Numbered from the stretch's first letter, positions 42,472-54,377 are shown. The stretch is DNA of 64,000 nucleotides from Solimonas flava DSM 18980 (GCF_000426685.1 NZ_AUFV01000012.1:62001-126000), one strand, 5' to 3'. Notes: generated by a model from the sequence alone, not told the origin. Numbers and translations: made by a program.

Positions 42472-45081
42472 TCAGGCCGCCTTGCTGGACTCCAGGAAGT
42501 CCTGCGCGAAGCGCTGCAGCACGCCGCCGGCTTCGTAGATCGAGACTTCCTCGTCCGAGTCCAGGCGGCACAGCACCGGCACTTCCAGCTTCTCGCCGTT
42601 CTTGCGGTGGATGACCAGCGTCAGGTCGGCGCGCGGCTTGCGCTCGCCGATCACGTCGAAGGTCTCGGTGCCGTCGATGCCCAGCGTGAGGCGCGTCGTG
42701 CCCGGCTTGAACTGCAGCGGCAGCACGCCCATGCCGATCAGGTTGGTGCGGTGGATGCGCTCGAAGCCTTCGGCGACGATGGCCTCGACGCCGGCCAGAC
42801 GCACACCCTTGGCCGCCCAGTCACGCGAGGAGCCCTGGCCGTAGTCGGCGCCGGCGACGATGATCAGCGGCTGCTTGCGCTCCATGTAGGTTTCGATCGC
42901 TTCCCACATGCGCACGACCTTGCCTTCCGGCTCGATGCGCGCGAGCGAACCCTTCTTCACCTTGCCGTCGACCACCGCCATCTCGTTGACGAGCTGCGGG
43001 TTGGCGAAGGTCGCGCGTTGCGCGGTGAGGTGGTCGCCGCGATGCGTGGCGTACGAATTGAAGTCCTCTTCCGGCAGACCCATCTTGGCCAGGTACTCGC
43101 CGGCCGCGCTGTCGAGCAGGATCGCGTTCGACGGCGAGAGGTGGTCGGTGGTGATGTTGTCCGGCAGCACCGCGAGCGGCCGCATGCCCTTGAGCGTGCG
43201 GGCGCCGGCCAGCGCGCCTTCCCAGTACGGCGGACGGCGGATGTAGGTCGACATCGGGCGCCAGGCGTACAGCGGGCTGGACGCGCCTTCGACGGCCTTG
43301 AAGTTGAACATCGGCTCGTAGACGCGGCGGAAGAATTCCGGCTTGACGCTCTGCGCGACGATGGCGTCGATCTCGGCGTCGCTCGGCCAGATGTCCTTGA
43401 GGCGCACTTCCTTGCCGTCGCGGTCGACGCCGAGCACGTCCTTCTCGATGTCGAAGCGCACGGTGCCGGCGATCGCGTAGGCGACGACCAGCGGCGGCGA
43501 CGCGAGGAAGGCCTGCTTGGCGTACGGATGGATGCGGCCGTCGAAGTTGCGGTTGCCGGACAGCACGGCGGTCGCGTACAGATCGCGGTCGATGATCTCC
43601 TGCTGGATCTTCGGATCGAGCGCGCCGGACATGCCGTTGCAGGTCGTGCAGGCGAACGCGACGATGCCGAAGCCGAGCTGTTCCAGCTCCGGCAGCAGCT
43701 TGGCCTCTTCCAGATACAGCTGCACGGCCTTGGAGCCGGGCGCCAGCGAGGTCTTGACCCAGGGCTTGCGCGCCAGGCCGCGGGCGTTGGCGTTGCGCGC
43801 CAGCAGGCCGGCGGCGATGACATTGCGCGGGTTCGAGGTGTTGGTGCAGCTGGTGATCGCGGCGATGATGACGGCGCCGTCCGGCATCAGGCCCTCGGCC
43901 TCCTGCTGCAGCGCCTTGTCGAGATCGACGGCGATGCCGCGCTCATGCAGCGCGCTGGTCGGCAGGCGGCGGTGCGGGTTCGACGGACCGGCCATGTTGC
44001 GCACGACGGTCGAGAGATCGAACTTCAGCACGCGCTCGTACTCGGCGGTCTTCAGCGCATCGGCCCACAGGCCGGTCTGCCTGGCGTAGTTCTCGACGAG
44101 CTTGACCTGCGCGTCGTCGCGGCCGGTGAGCTTGAGATAGTCGAGCGTCTGCTGGTCGATGTAGAACAGCGCGGCGGTCGCGCCGTACTCCGGGCACATG
44201 TTGGAGATCGTCGCGCGGTCGCCGATGGTCAGCGCCGCGGCGCCTTCGCCGTAGAACTCCAGATACGCGCCGACGACCTTCTCCTTGCGCAGGAACTCGG
44301 TCAGCGCGAGCACCACGTCGGTCGCGGTGATGCCGGGCTGCGGCTTGCCGGAGAGCTCGACGCCGACGATGTCCGGCAGGCGCATCCACGAGGCGCGGCC
44401 GAGCATGACGTTCTCCGCTTCGAGGCCGCCGACGCCGACCGCGATGACGCCGAGCGCATCGACGTGCGGCGTGTGCGAGTCAGTGCCGACGCAGGTGTCC
44501 GGGAAGGCGACGCCGTCCTGCACGTAGATCACCGGGCTCATCCGCTCCAGATTGATCTGATGCATGATGCCGTTGCCCGGCGGAATCACATCGACGTTCT
44601 CGAACGCCGTCTTGGTCCAGTTGATGAAGTGGAAGCGGTCGTCGTTGCGGCGATCCTCGACGGCGCGGTTCTTGGCGAACGCGTTCTTGTCGAAGCCGCC
44701 GTACTCGACGGCCAGCGAGTGGTCGACGATCAGCTGCACCGGCACGACCGGATTCACCTTCGCCGGATCACCGCCCTTGTCGGCGATCGCGTCGCGCAGG
44801 CCGGCGAGATCGACGAGCGCGGTCTGGCCGAGGATGTCGTGGCAGACGACGCGCGCCGGGAACCACGGAAAATCGAGATCGCGCTTGCGCTCGATGAGCT
44901 GCGACAGGTAGGCGTCGATCCTGCCCGGTTCGGCACGGCGCACGATGTTCTCGGCGTGCACGCGCGCGGTGTACGGCAGCTTCGCCCAGGCGCCCGGCTG
45001 GATGGCATCGACGGCCGCACGCGCGTCGTAGTAGTCGAGCTGCGTGCCCGGGAGGTTCTTGCGGAAGGCGGTATTTGTCAT
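42472..45081 (-). CDS. acnD: Fe/S-dependent 2-methylcitrate dehydratase AcnD
   Basis: An 869-residue aconitase-superfamily enzyme that, with PrpF, dehydrates 2-methylcitrate. The three cluster cysteines sit in SCTNTSNPRN (near 412) and ACTTCNGMSG (near 477 and 480). The substrate-binding swivel block ADYGQGSSRDWAAKG is near the C-terminus. GTDSHTPHVDALGVIAVGVGG confirms the family. The start is the ATG at 45081; a GTG three codons earlier (45090) is the alternative. It is downstream of prpC with a 147-bp spacer containing hairpins. Confidence 0.96.
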   Translation of the reverse strand: MTNTAFRKNLPGTQLDYYDARAAVDAIQPGAWAKLPYTARVHAENIVRRAEPGRIDAYLSQLIERKRDLDFPWFPARVVCHDILGQTALVDLAGLRDAIADKGGDPAKVNPVVPVQLIVDHSLAVEYGGFDKNAFAKNRAVEDRRNDDRFHFINWTKTAFENVDVIPPGNGIMHQINLERMSPVIYVQDGVAFPDTCVGTDSHTPHVDALGVIAVGVGGLEAENVMLGRASWMRLPDIVGVELSGKPQPGITATDVVLALTEFLRKEKVVGAYLEFYGEGAAALTIGDRATISNMCPEYGATAALFYIDQQTLDYLKLTGRDDAQVKLVENYARQTGLWADALKTAEYERVLKFDLSTVVRNMAGPSNPHRRLPTSALHERGIAVDLDKALQQEAEGLMPDGAVIIAAITSCTNTSNPRNVIAAGLLARNANARGLARKPWVKTSLAPGSKAVQLYLEEAKLLPELEQLGFGIVAFACTTCNGMSGALDPKIQQEIIDRDLYATAVLSGNRNFDGRIHPYAKQAFLASPPLVVAYAIAGTVRFDIEKDVLGVDRDGKEVRLKDIWPSDAEIDAIVAQSVKPEFFRRVYEPMFNFKAVEGASSPLYAWRPMSTYIRRPPYWEGALAGARTLKGMRPLAVLPDNITTDHLSPSNAILLDSAAGEYLAKMGLPEEDFNSYATHRGDHLTAQRATFANPQLVNEMAVVDGKVKKGSLARIEPEGKVVRMWEAIETYMERKQPLIIVAGADYGQGSSRDWAAKGVRLAGVEAIVAEGFERIHRTNLIGMGVLPLQFKPGTTRLTLGIDGTETFDVIGERKPRADLTLVIHRKNGEKLEVPVLCRLDSDEEVSIYEAGGVLQRFAQDFLESSKAA

Positions 45082-45132
45082 GGCTTGCACTGAACGCTGG
45101 CTGCAACAGAAGAAGACAATGGTTTCGCAACG

Positions 45133-45206
45133 ATCGGCGCCTCGCTATCGCGAGACGCCGATTGCGCTGACTCGTAACGCTAGGATCCCCACGCTTTCGC
45201 GTGGGG
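45133..45206 (-). repeat. Two hairpins between prpC and acnD
   Basis: ATCGGCG...CGCCGAT with inner CTCGC/GCGAG (45133-45162) and a perfect 8-bp stem CCCCACGC-TTTC-GCGTGGGG (45187-45206) lie in the prpC-acnD spacer. Neither is followed by T residues on the minus strand. They could slow transcription or protect mRNA ends, making acnD expression differ from prpC. No promoter was recognised here. Confidence 0.5.
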
Positions 45207-45228
45207 GCCCGCCACGCTACTCGCAGCG

Positions 45229-46386
45229 CTACTTTCTGTCCTTCAGCGGCACGAACTTGAGGTCTTCCGGGCCGACGTAGTTGGCGGACGGACGGATGAT
45301 CTTGCCGTCGATGCGCTGCTCGATGATGTGCGCGCTCCAGCCCGAGGTGCGGGCGATGACGAACAGCGGCGTGAACATGTCGGTCGGCACGCCCATCATG
45401 TGGTAGCTGACGGCGCTGAACCAGTCGAGGTTCGGGAACATCTTCTTGATGTCCCACATCACCGTTTCGAGACGCTCGGCGATGTCGAACATCTTCGTGC
45501 TACCGACTTCCTTGGACAGCTCGCGCGCGACTTCCTTGATGACCTTGTTGCGCGGATCGGCGATCGTGTAGACCGGGTGGCCGAAGCCGATGACGACTTC
45601 CTTCTTCTCGACGCGAGCCTTGATGTCGGCTTCCGCCTCGTCCGGATTGTCGTAGCGCTTCTGGATCTCGAACGCGACCTCGTTGGCGCCGCCGTGCTTC
45701 GGGCCGCGCAGCGCGCCGATGCCGCCGCAGATCGCCGAGTACATGTCGGAACCGGTGCCGGCGACGACGCGGCAGGTGAAGGTCGAGGCGTTGAACTCGT
45801 GTTCGGCGTACAGCACCAGCGAGGTGTGCATCGCCTTGACCCAGCTCTCCGGCGGCTTGACGCCGTGCAGCAGGTGCAGGAAGTGGCCGCCGATCGAGTC
45901 GTCGTCGGTTTCGACGTCGATGACCTTGCCGTTGTAGGCGTAGTGGTACCAGTACAGCAGCATCGAGCCGAGCGAGGCCATCAGCTTGTCGGCGATGTCG
46001 CGCGCGCCCGGATGGTTGTGGTCGTCCTTCTCCGGCTTGACGCAGCCGAGCACCGAGACGCCGGTGCGCATCACGTCCATCGGATGCGCCGAAGGCGGCA
46101 GCTGTTCGAGCGCGGTCTTCACGGCGGCCGGCAGGCCGCGCAGCGACTTCAGCTTGGCCTTGTAGGCGGCCAGCTCGGCGACGTTCGGCAGCTTGCCGTG
46201 CACCAGCAGGTGGGCGATTTCTTCGAACTCGCACTGCGCGGCGACATCGAGGATGTCGTAGCCGCGGTAGTGCAGGTCGTTGCCGGAGCGGCCGACCGTG
46301 CACAGCGCGGTGTTGCCGGCGGCGGTGCCGGACAGGGCTACCGATTTCTTCGGCTTGAAGGTCGGGGCCGTGGTGTTGTCGCTCAT
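45229..46386 (-). CDS. prpC: 2-methylcitrate synthase PrpC
   Basis: A 385-residue citrate-synthase-family enzyme condensing propionyl-CoA with oxaloacetate. Blocks: [19 protein letters not shown] with RGYDILDVA, then [18 protein letters not shown] (catalytic His), [23 protein letters not shown] and the closing [14 protein letters not shown]. The N-terminal KSVALSG...ALCTVG start favours methylcitrate synthase over housekeeping citrate synthase, and the gene neighbourhood agrees. The start is the ATG at 46386. Confidence 0.95.
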   Translation of the reverse strand: MSDNTTAPTFKPKKSVALSGTAAGNTALCTVGRSGNDLHYRGYDILDVAAQCEFEEIAHLLVHGKLPNVAELAAYKAKLKSLRGLPAAVKTALEQLPPSAHPMDVMRTGVSVLGCVKPEKDDHNHPGARDIADKLMASLGSMLLYWYHYAYNGKVIDVETDDDSIGGHFLHLLHGVKPPESWVKAMHTSLVLYAEHEFNASTFTCRVVAGTGSDMYSAICGGIGALRGPKHGGANEVAFEIQKRYDNPDEAEADIKARVEKKEVVIGFGHPVYTIADPRNKVIKEVARELSKEVGSTKMFDIAERLETVMWDIKKMFPNLDWFSAVSYHMMGVPTDMFTPLFVIARTSGWSAHIIEQRIDGKIIRPSANYVGPEDLKFVPLKDRK

Positions 46387-46414
46387 GACTCTCTCCAGGT
46401 GTCGCGTGTTGAAT

Positions 46415-47023
46415 TCAGGCGTCCGCCGCCGGTGGCGCGGACGTACGGGTGGCTTTCTCGAGCAGCCGCTCCAGCATCTCGATCTGCCGGTTCTGCAGAT
46501 CCACCAGCGTCGCCCAGTCCTGCTCGCGCAGCTGGTTGAGCTTCTCGTGGACCTGCAGGATTTCCAGCTCCGACTTGATGTTGACCTCGTAGTCGTTCTC
46601 GGCGCGCAGGCGGTCGATCGCCGCCTGGCGGTTCTGGCTCATCATGATGACCGGGGCCTGGATCGCAGCCAGGCACGACAGGCACAGATTGAGCAGGATG
46701 TACGGATACGGATCGAAGGCCCTGGCGAGCATGAAGCTGTTGATCGCCATCCAGATCACGATGCACACGCCGAAGCCGATGATGAAGTTCCAGCTGCCGC
46801 CGATCTCGGCAACGCGGTCGGCGACGCGCTCGCCGAGCGAACGCTCACGGGCGTAGTCGCGCGCGACGTTGCGCGAGACGCGGCGCTGGTGGACGAAGCG
46901 CTCCACCACCCGGTGTTCCTCCGGTGGCAGCTTGTCCAGATCGGCCTGCAGCAGACGGCGCGCCGTGGCGCGCCGGTCGATGCGGCTGCTTTGCGGATCA
47001 AGGGCGGCACGCTTCTGGCTCAT
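46415..47023 (-). CDS. DUF1003 membrane protein
   Basis: 202 residues: a charged helical N-terminus, two membrane helices ([20 protein letters not shown] and [21 protein letters not shown]), then the family motif [22 protein letters not shown] and a coiled-coil tail (about 150-195). DUF1003 has no fixed function. It sits between prpB and prpC on the same strand, 31 bp after prpB and 28 bp before prpC, so it is an inserted member of the propionate operon. The start is the ATG at 47023; the longer frame upstream is prpB shadow. Confidence 0.9.
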   Translation of the reverse strand: MSQKRAALDPQSSRIDRRATARRLLQADLDKLPPEEHRVVERFVHQRRVSRNVARDYARERSLGERVADRVAEIGGSWNFIIGFGVCIVIWMAINSFMLARAFDPYPYILLNLCLSCLAAIQAPVIMMSQNRQAAIDRLRAENDYEVNIKSELEILQVHEKLNQLREQDWATLVDLQNRQIEMLERLLEKATRTSAPPAADA

Positions 47024-47054
47024 CGTCGGAACTCTCGCGGAAAAACCGCGCCGA

Positions 47055-47939
47055 TCATGCTCCCTTGGCGGCGAACAGCGCATCCAGGCGCTGCTCGAAG
47101 GCGTGATAGCCGATGCGGTCGTACAGCTCCTCGCGCGTCTGCATGGTGTCGATGACACTCTGCTGATGACCGTCGCGACGGACCGCCCGGTAGACGTTTT
47201 CGGCGGCCTTGTTGGCGGCGCGGAAAGCGGACAGCGGGAACAGCTGGATGCCGACGCCGACCGAGGCCAGCTCGTCGCGCGTGAACAGCGGCGTCTTGCC
47301 GAACTCGGTGATGTTGGCGAGCACCGGCACCTTCACGGCATCGACGAACTTCTTGTAGGTCGGCAGATCGTAGGCCGCCTCGGCGAAGATCGCGTCGGCG
47401 CCAGCCTCGACGCAGGCGATCGAGCGCTCGATCGCGGCGTCGACGCCTTCCATCTGGATCGCATCGGTACGCGCGATCAGGAAGAAGTCCGGATCGGTCT
47501 TGGCATCGGCCGCCGCCTTCACGCGGTCGACCATTTCGCCCTGCGTGACGATCTCCTTGCCCGGACGGTGGCCGCAGCGCTTGGCGCCGACCTGGTCCTC
47601 GATGTGGCAGGCGGCGGCGCCGGCCTTGATCAGGCTCTTGATCGTGCGCTCGATGTTGAACGCGGAAGGACCGAAGCCGGTGTCGATGTCGACGAGCAGC
47701 GGCAGATCGCAGACGTCGGTGATGCGACGGACGTCGGTCAGCACGTCGTCCATGGTGTTGATGCCGAGGTCCGGCAGGCCCAGCGAACCGGCGGCGACGC
47801 CGCCGCCCGACAGATAGATGGCCTTGAAGCCGGCGCGCTGGGCGAGCAGCGCATGGTTGGCATTGATGGCGCCGATGACCTGCAAGGGCTTTTCGGCAGC
47901 GAGGGCGGCGCGGAAACGCGCACCAGCGGAAGACGTCAT
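47055..47939 (-). CDS. prpB: 2-methylisocitrate lyase PrpB
   Basis: A 294-residue isocitrate-lyase-superfamily enzyme splitting 2-methylisocitrate into pyruvate and succinate. Visible: [25 protein letters not shown], the acidic magnesium site [25 protein letters not shown] with the catalytic cysteine, and [13 protein letters not shown]. The start is the ATG at 47939 with GAGGAG upstream. It is the first gene of the prp operon, read from a candidate sigma-54 promoter divergent from prpR. Confidence 0.96.
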   Translation of the reverse strand: MTSSAGARFRAALAAEKPLQVIGAINANHALLAQRAGFKAIYLSGGGVAAGSLGLPDLGINTMDDVLTDVRRITDVCDLPLLVDIDTGFGPSAFNIERTIKSLIKAGAAACHIEDQVGAKRCGHRPGKEIVTQGEMVDRVKAAADAKTDPDFFLIARTDAIQMEGVDAAIERSIACVEAGADAIFAEAAYDLPTYKKFVDAVKVPVLANITEFGKTPLFTRDELASVGVGIQLFPLSAFRAANKAAENVYRAVRRDGHQQSVIDTMQTREELYDRIGYHAFEQRLDALFAAKGA

Positions 47940-48018
47940 GACGGCTCCTCAGTGATCGGCGGACGAAAAGCGCCGCCGCGAGGGTCGGGCATCCGCCGGT
48001 GAATGGTGCGCCCTTGTA

Positions 48019-48034
48019 CTCAAAGGCCGTGCCA
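48019..48034 (-). promoter_or_regulatory. Sigma-54 promoter of the prp operon
   Basis: On the minus strand the sequence TGGCACGGCCTTTGAG matches the -24/-12 consensus TGGCACG-N4-TTGCW at all fixed positions but the last two. It lies about 80 bp upstream of the prpB ATG, and the PrpR-type palindromes are about 85-140 bp further upstream, the usual enhancer distance. Confidence 0.65.
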
Positions 48035-48118
48035 GCCGGTGCCGAACCGCCAGGAACCTCACAGATCACTGATTCAAAAGAAATATCCTCAGGCTCCGGC
48101 AGACCGGCCGCGATGCGA

Positions 48119-48162
48119 TGGAACACGTGACGTTTCAGATTGACGTTTCATGAAACACGTGA
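48119..48162. promoter_or_regulatory. PrpR-type upstream activator sites
   Basis: GTTTCATGAAAC (48145-48156) is a perfect 12-bp palindrome; TGGAAC-N7-GTTTCA (48119-48137) is a second dyad with the same half-site. The 9-mer AACACGTGA occurs at 48122-48130 and again at 48154-48162, 32 bp (three helical turns) apart. They lie between divergent prpB and prpR, overlapping the likely prpR promoter, so PrpR could activate the operon and repress itself. Confidence 0.6.
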
Positions 48163-48180
48163 ACGCCGACTTGGAACATA

Positions 48181-49806
<1,626 letters not shown>

Positions 49807-50145
49807 GCAAACGCCGCACCCGCCCGATCGTCCTCGCCGGTACCGCGAAGCGATCCGGCAGCGATGGCGGACTGGCGGTGCGGCCGTGGAGAGCTTCGCC
49901 GCTGCGCGCCTCGCCACGAGAAATTTGCGTACGCCCGAGCGCGCCGAAAGAGCAAGCGCCCGGCGCCACCCGAAACCGCCGGCGCGCACGCAGTGCCGCG
50001 CCATGCGGCCCTCGGCTCGCCGCGCGAAGAAGTCGCCGTTGCGCGCCGCGCCGGGATCGCGAGCCCCGCGTGCAGCCGCAGGCCTGTCAGCGCACCGCGG
50101 GCACGGCGCTCACGAGATCGGCCTGCGACGCAGGCGGATTCGCGC
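49807..50145. other. Intergenic stretch between convergent prpR and fabH
   Basis: 339 bp with only GC-rich, low-information sequence. No ribosome-site/start pair, no T-tailed hairpin and no repeat worth naming were seen. Short open frames here read as arginine/alanine-rich shadow. Confidence 0.4.
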
Positions 50146-51105
50146 TCAGAAGACCAGCAGCGCAGCGCCCCAGGTCATGCCGCCGCCGACCGCTTCGAGC
50201 ATGACCTTGTGGCCGCGCTGGATGCGGCCGTCGCGCACCGCGGCGTCGAGCGCCAGCGGCACCGAAGCCGCGGAGGTGTTGCCTTGCCGCTCGACCGTGG
50301 TGACGATGCGCTCGCGCGGCAGGCCGAGCTTGTCGGCGGTGGCCTGGATGATGCGGATGTTGGCCTGGTGCGGCACCAGCCAGTCGAGGTCGCTGCCCTT
50401 CAGGCCGTTGGCGTCGAGCGCCTCGCGGCAGACCTCGTCGAGTACCTTGACCGCGAACTTGAACACCGCCGGACCGTCCATGTAGACGAAGGCGCGGCCG
50501 TGGATCTCGCCGTTGTGGACCGAGCCCGGCACGTTGAGGATGCCGCTCTGGCTGCCGTCGGCGTGCAGATGCGTCGACAGGATGCCCGGCGTGTCGCTGC
50601 GCTTGAGCACCACCGCGCCGGCGCCGTCGCCGAACAGCACGCAGGTGCGGCGGTCGCTCCAGTCGAGCAGGCGCGAGAACACCTCGGCGCCGACGACCAG
50701 CGCGCATTTGCACTGGCCGCTGGACACGAACTTGTCGGCGATCGCGAGCGCGTAGACGAAGCCGGTACAGACCGCCTGCACGTCGAGCGCGGCGCAGCCC
50801 TTGATGCCGAGCTTGTGCTGCAGCAGTGCCGCGGTCGACGGGAACATCATGTCCGGCGTCGTCGTCGCAACGACGATCAGATCGATTTCGGAGGCTTCGA
50901 TGCCGGCCGCGTCGAGCGCCTGGCGCGCGGCGTTCAGCGCGAGATCCGAGGTCTTCTCGTCCGGCGCCGCGACGTGGCGGCTGCGGATGCCGGTGCGCGA
51001 GAAGATCCACTCGTCGCTGGTGTCGATGCGGCTCTCCAGCTCCTGGTTGCTCAGGGCCTGGGCAGGCAGGTAGCTGCCGGTACCGACGATACGGGAATAC
51101 GCCAT
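50146..51105 (-). CDS. fabH: Beta-ketoacyl-ACP synthase III FabH
   Basis: A 319-residue condensing enzyme that starts fatty-acid synthesis from acetyl-CoA and malonyl-ACP. The catalytic triad is visible: Cys113 in [10 protein letters not shown], His246 in VPHQANIRI and Asn276 in [21 protein letters not shown] at the N-terminus is family-typical. The start is the ATG at 51105. It is usually found in a plsX-fabH-fabD cluster; here it stands alone after the terminator of the efflux operon, which may mean a second FabH copy elsewhere. Confidence 0.96.
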   Translation of the reverse strand: MAYSRIVGTGSYLPAQALSNQELESRIDTSDEWIFSRTGIRSRHVAAPDEKTSDLALNAARQALDAAGIEASEIDLIVVATTTPDMMFPSTAALLQHKLGIKGCAALDVQAVCTGFVYALAIADKFVSSGQCKCALVVGAEVFSRLLDWSDRRTCVLFGDGAGAVVLKRSDTPGILSTHLHADGSQSGILNVPGSVHNGEIHGRAFVYMDGPAVFKFAVKVLDEVCREALDANGLKGSDLDWLVPHQANIRIIQATADKLGLPRERIVTTVERQGNTSAASVPLALDAAVRDGRIQRGHKVMLEAVGGGMTWGAALLVF

Positions 51106-51195
51106 CTCTTTCTCGCAGGGGATATGAGGACTTGTCGTCCGGGGGCCGTGCGTTGCGGCCGGTCCGCCATCTTAGCGCGGCGCGCGGGCCAAACG

Positions 51196-51222
51196 AAAAA
51201 GCCCCGCGGCGAGCCGCGGGGC
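51196..51222 (-). terminator. Rho-independent terminator of the RND operon
   Basis: GCCCCGCGG-CGAG-CCGCGGGGC (9-bp stem, 51201-51222) is followed on the minus strand by TTTTTCGTTT. It lies 29 bp after the stop of the RND permease gene and upstream of fabH. Confidence 0.88.
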
Positions 51223-51250
51223 CAGATCCGACGCGGGAGCGCGGCGCGCC

Positions 51251-54200
51251 TCAGGGCACGCCGGGTGCCGGACGGACCGCGTCGACGTCCTCGTCGGCGC
51301 CGACTTCCTTCTGGCGATGCTCGGCGGCGAGCCACAGGTACATCGCCGGCACCACGAACAGCGTGAACAGCGTGCCGATCGAGATGCCGGTGAAGATCAC
51401 CAGACCCATGTGGTTGCGGCCGACGGCGCCGGCACCGGTGGCGATCACCAGCGGCACGACCGACAGCACCATCGCCGCCGTCGTCATCAGGATCGGACGC
51501 AGACGGATGCCGGCCGCGGCCGTCACCGCGTCCCACTTCGAGCGGCCGGCTTTCTGCTCGTCGTTGGCGAACTGCACGATCAGGATGCCGTGCTTGGCGA
51601 TCAGGCCGATCAGCGTGACGAGGCCGACTTCCGTGTAGATGTTCAGCGTCGCCTTCTTGACGCCCCAGAAGATGAACACCATCGCGCCGAAGATCGCCAT
51701 CGGCACCGACATCATCACGATCAGCGGATCGCGGAAGCTGCCGAACTGCGCGGCGAGCGCGAGGAAGATGATGATGACGGCGAACGCGAAGGTCAGCGCG
51801 AACGAGCTCGACTCCTGTATGTACTGCCGCGACTGGCCGGCGTAGTCGACGGTATAGCCGAGCGGCGCCATCTCGTCGGCGAGGCCGCGCAGGTACGTCA
51901 GCGCATCGCCGAGCGTGACGCCGGCGAACGCGTTCGGCACCGCCGAGAACGTCGCCGAGTTCAGCTGCTGGAAGTGGCTGATGCGCGTCGGGATCGCCTC
52001 GGTCTTCATCGAGATCACCGTCGACGCCGGTACCACCGCGCCGCTCGCGGTACGGATGTAGTAGTCCTTCAGCTGCTCCGGATTGATGCGGTCGAACTGC
52101 TGGACCTGCGGGATGACCTTGTACGAGCGACCCGAGATGCTGAAGTAGTTGACGTAGCCGCCGCCGAGCATCGCGCCGAGCGCGCTGCCGACGTCCTGCA
52201 TCGTCAGGCCCAGCGCCGCGACCTTGTTGCGGTCGACATTGACCGTCACCTGCGGCTTGTCGATCTTCAGATCGGTATCGATGTAGAAGAACTTGCCGCT
52301 GGCCTGGGCCTTGGCGAGGATGCGCTGCGCGACCTCGTCGAGGTTGGCGAACGGCTCGGTCGTGCCGAGCACGAACGCGACCGGCGTGTTGACGCCGCCG
52401 GTGCCGACCGGCAGCGGCGGCGGCAGCGACGCGTACACGGTCGCGCCGGCGACGCCGTTGACCTCGTTCTGCAGGATCGGCTGCAGCTGGCCGGCGGTCA
52501 TCTCACGCTGGTCCCAGGGCTTGAGGATGATGCCGGACAGCGTCGTGTTCTGGCCGTTGACGCCGGTGAACTGGAACACCTGCTGGTGCTCCGGATGCGA
52601 GGCGATGATGTCGTAGATCTGCTTGCTGTACCCGCGCATCTGCTGCGTCGAGGCGTTCGGCAGCGAGTAGCCGTAGACGATCATGAAGCTCTGATCTTCC
52701 TCCGGCGCCAGCTCCTGCTGCGACATCTTCACCATCACGAAGATCAGCGCGATGATGATGAAACCGAACGTCACCACTGCCGGCCAGCCCTTGAGGATCG
52801 CACCGAGCATGCGCTCGTAGCGGCTGCGCGCCCACTCGAAGTTGCGGTCGATCAGCTTGACCAGCCGGCTCTCCTGGTGCTCCTGCTTGAGGAAGCGCGA
52901 GGCCAGCATCGGCGACAGCGTCAGCGCCACCACCGCCGAGACGCCGACGGCGCCGGCCAGCGTGAACGCGAACTCCGAGAACAGCGAGCCGGTCAGGCCG
53001 CCCTGGAAGCCGATCGGCACGTAGACCGCGATCAGCACCACCGAGATCGCGATGATCGGACCGGCCAGTTCGCGCGCGCCGATCAGCGCCGCCTGCATCG
53101 GCGTCTTGCCTTCCTTCAGATGTCGATCGACGTTCTCGACGACGATGATCGCGTCGTCGACGACCAGGCCGATCGCCAGCACCAGCGCCAGCAGCGTCAG
53201 CAGATTGATCGAGTAGCCGAGCACCAGCATGATGAAGAAGCCGCCGATCAGCGACAGCGGAATCGCCAGCGCCGGAATCAGCACCGAGCGCGGCGCGCCG
53301 AGGAACAGGAAGATCACCAGCGTGACGATCACCAGCGCTTCGATCAGCGTCTTGATGACCTCGTCGATGGCGTTGTTGATGTAGTCGGTGGCGTCGTAGT
53401 TGATCTTGCCGTTGATGCCGGCCGGCAGCTGCGCCTGGATGTCCGGGAACGCGTCGCGGACCTTCTTGATCACTTCCAGCACGTTGGCTTCGGGCGCGAC
53501 CTTGATGCCGACGAACACGGCCTGCTTGTCGTCCATCAGCGCGTCGAAGTCGTACTGCTCGGCGCCGAGCGTGACGTTGGCGACATCCTGCAGCCGCACC
53601 ACCGAGATGCCGCTCTGCTTGACGACGAGCTGCTTGAACTCCTCGACGGTGTGCAGATCGGTGCCGGCGGTGATGTCGACCGTCACCATCTGGCCCTTGG
53701 TGCTGCCGAGCGCCGAGATGTAGTTGTTGGCCGACAGCGCCGTGTAGATGTCCTGCGCGGTCAGGCCGTGTGCGGCGAGCTTGGCCGGATCGAGCCAGGC
53801 GCGCAGCGCGAACTGCCGCTCGCCGAGGATCTCGGCCAGCTGCACGCCGGGAATCGTCTGCAGCTTCGGCTTGACGACGCGGATCAGGTAGTCGGTGATC
53901 TTGTTGCCCGGCAGCGTCTCGCTGGAGAAGCCGAGATACATCGAGTCGGTCGATTCGCCGGTCGACACGGTGATGACCGGCTGCTGCGACTGCGGCGGCA
54001 GCTGGTTCAGCACCGAGTTGACCTTGGCGCTGATCTCGGTCAGCGCGCGGTTCGAGTCGTAGTTGAGCTGCAGGCTGGCGGTGATCGTGCTGGTGCCGGC
54101 CAGGCTCGTCGAGCTCATGTAGTCGATGCCCTGCGCCTGCGCGATCGCCGCCTCCAGCGGCGTGGTGATGAAGCCGGCGATGACGTCGGAGTTGGCGCCG

Positions 54201-54355
54201 TAGTACTGCGTGGTCACCGTGACCGTGGCGATTTCCGACTGCGGGAACTCGCGCACCGGCAGCTGCGCGAGCGCGCGCAGGCCGAGCACGAGGATCAGCA
54301 GGCTCACCACGGTCGCCAGGACCGGGTTGCGGATGAAGATGTCAGTGAATTTCAT
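51251..54355 (-). CDS. RND (HAE1) efflux permease, MexI-like
   Basis: A 1034-residue proton-driven inner-membrane pump with twelve helices and two large periplasmic loops. MKFTDIFIRNPVLATVV is the typical RND start, and ALVLAIGLVVDDAIIVVENV in TM4 carries the paired aspartates of the proton relay. ITTPLEAAIAQAQGIDYM and QSRQYIQES mark the porter domain. The sequence leans toward the MexI/MdtBC branch; substrates cannot be told. It is last in a tetR-OMF-MFP-RND unit, 22 bp after the MFP gene. Confidence 0.94.
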   Translation of the reverse strand: MKFTDIFIRNPVLATVVSLLILVLGLRALAQLPVREFPQSEIATVTVTTQYYGANSDVIAGFITTPLEAAIAQAQGIDYMSSTSLAGTSTITASLQLNYDSNRALTEISAKVNSVLNQLPPQSQQPVITVSTGESTDSMYLGFSSETLPGNKITDYLIRVVKPKLQTIPGVQLAEILGERQFALRAWLDPAKLAAHGLTAQDIYTALSANNYISALGSTKGQMVTVDITAGTDLHTVEEFKQLVVKQSGISVVRLQDVANVTLGAEQYDFDALMDDKQAVFVGIKVAPEANVLEVIKKVRDAFPDIQAQLPAGINGKINYDATDYINNAIDEVIKTLIEALVIVTLVIFLFLGAPRSVLIPALAIPLSLIGGFFIMLVLGYSINLLTLLALVLAIGLVVDDAIIVVENVDRHLKEGKTPMQAALIGARELAGPIIAISVVLIAVYVPIGFQGGLTGSLFSEFAFTLAGAVGVSAVVALTLSPMLASRFLKQEHQESRLVKLIDRNFEWARSRYERMLGAILKGWPAVVTFGFIIIALIFVMVKMSQQELAPEEDQSFMIVYGYSLPNASTQQMRGYSKQIYDIIASHPEHQQVFQFTGVNGQNTTLSGIILKPWDQREMTAGQLQPILQNEVNGVAGATVYASLPPPLPVGTGGVNTPVAFVLGTTEPFANLDEVAQRILAKAQASGKFFYIDTDLKIDKPQVTVNVDRNKVAALGLTMQDVGSALGAMLGGGYVNYFSISGRSYKVIPQVQQFDRINPEQLKDYYIRTASGAVVPASTVISMKTEAIPTRISHFQQLNSATFSAVPNAFAGVTLGDALTYLRGLADEMAPLGYTVDYAGQSRQYIQESSSFALTFAFAVIIIFLALAAQFGSFRDPLIVMMSVPMAIFGAMVFIFWGVKKATLNIYTEVGLVTLIGLIAKHGILIVQFANDEQKAGRSKWDAVTAAAGIRLRPILMTTAAMVLSVVPLVIATGAGAVGRNHMGLVIFTGISIGTLFTLFVVPAMYLWLAAEHRQKEVGADEDVDAVRPAPGVP

Positions 54356-54377
54356 GGCTGCGCCCCGGGCGGCCTCT

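Noticed and set aside
49807-50145. Small arginine-rich frames between prpR and fabH
   Set aside because: No ribosome sites, and composition follows the local GC bias.
51106-51250. A plsX/fabH/fabD fatty-acid cluster around fabH
   Set aside because: No plsX, fabD or acpP is adjacent; fabH is flanked by the efflux operon and by prpR.
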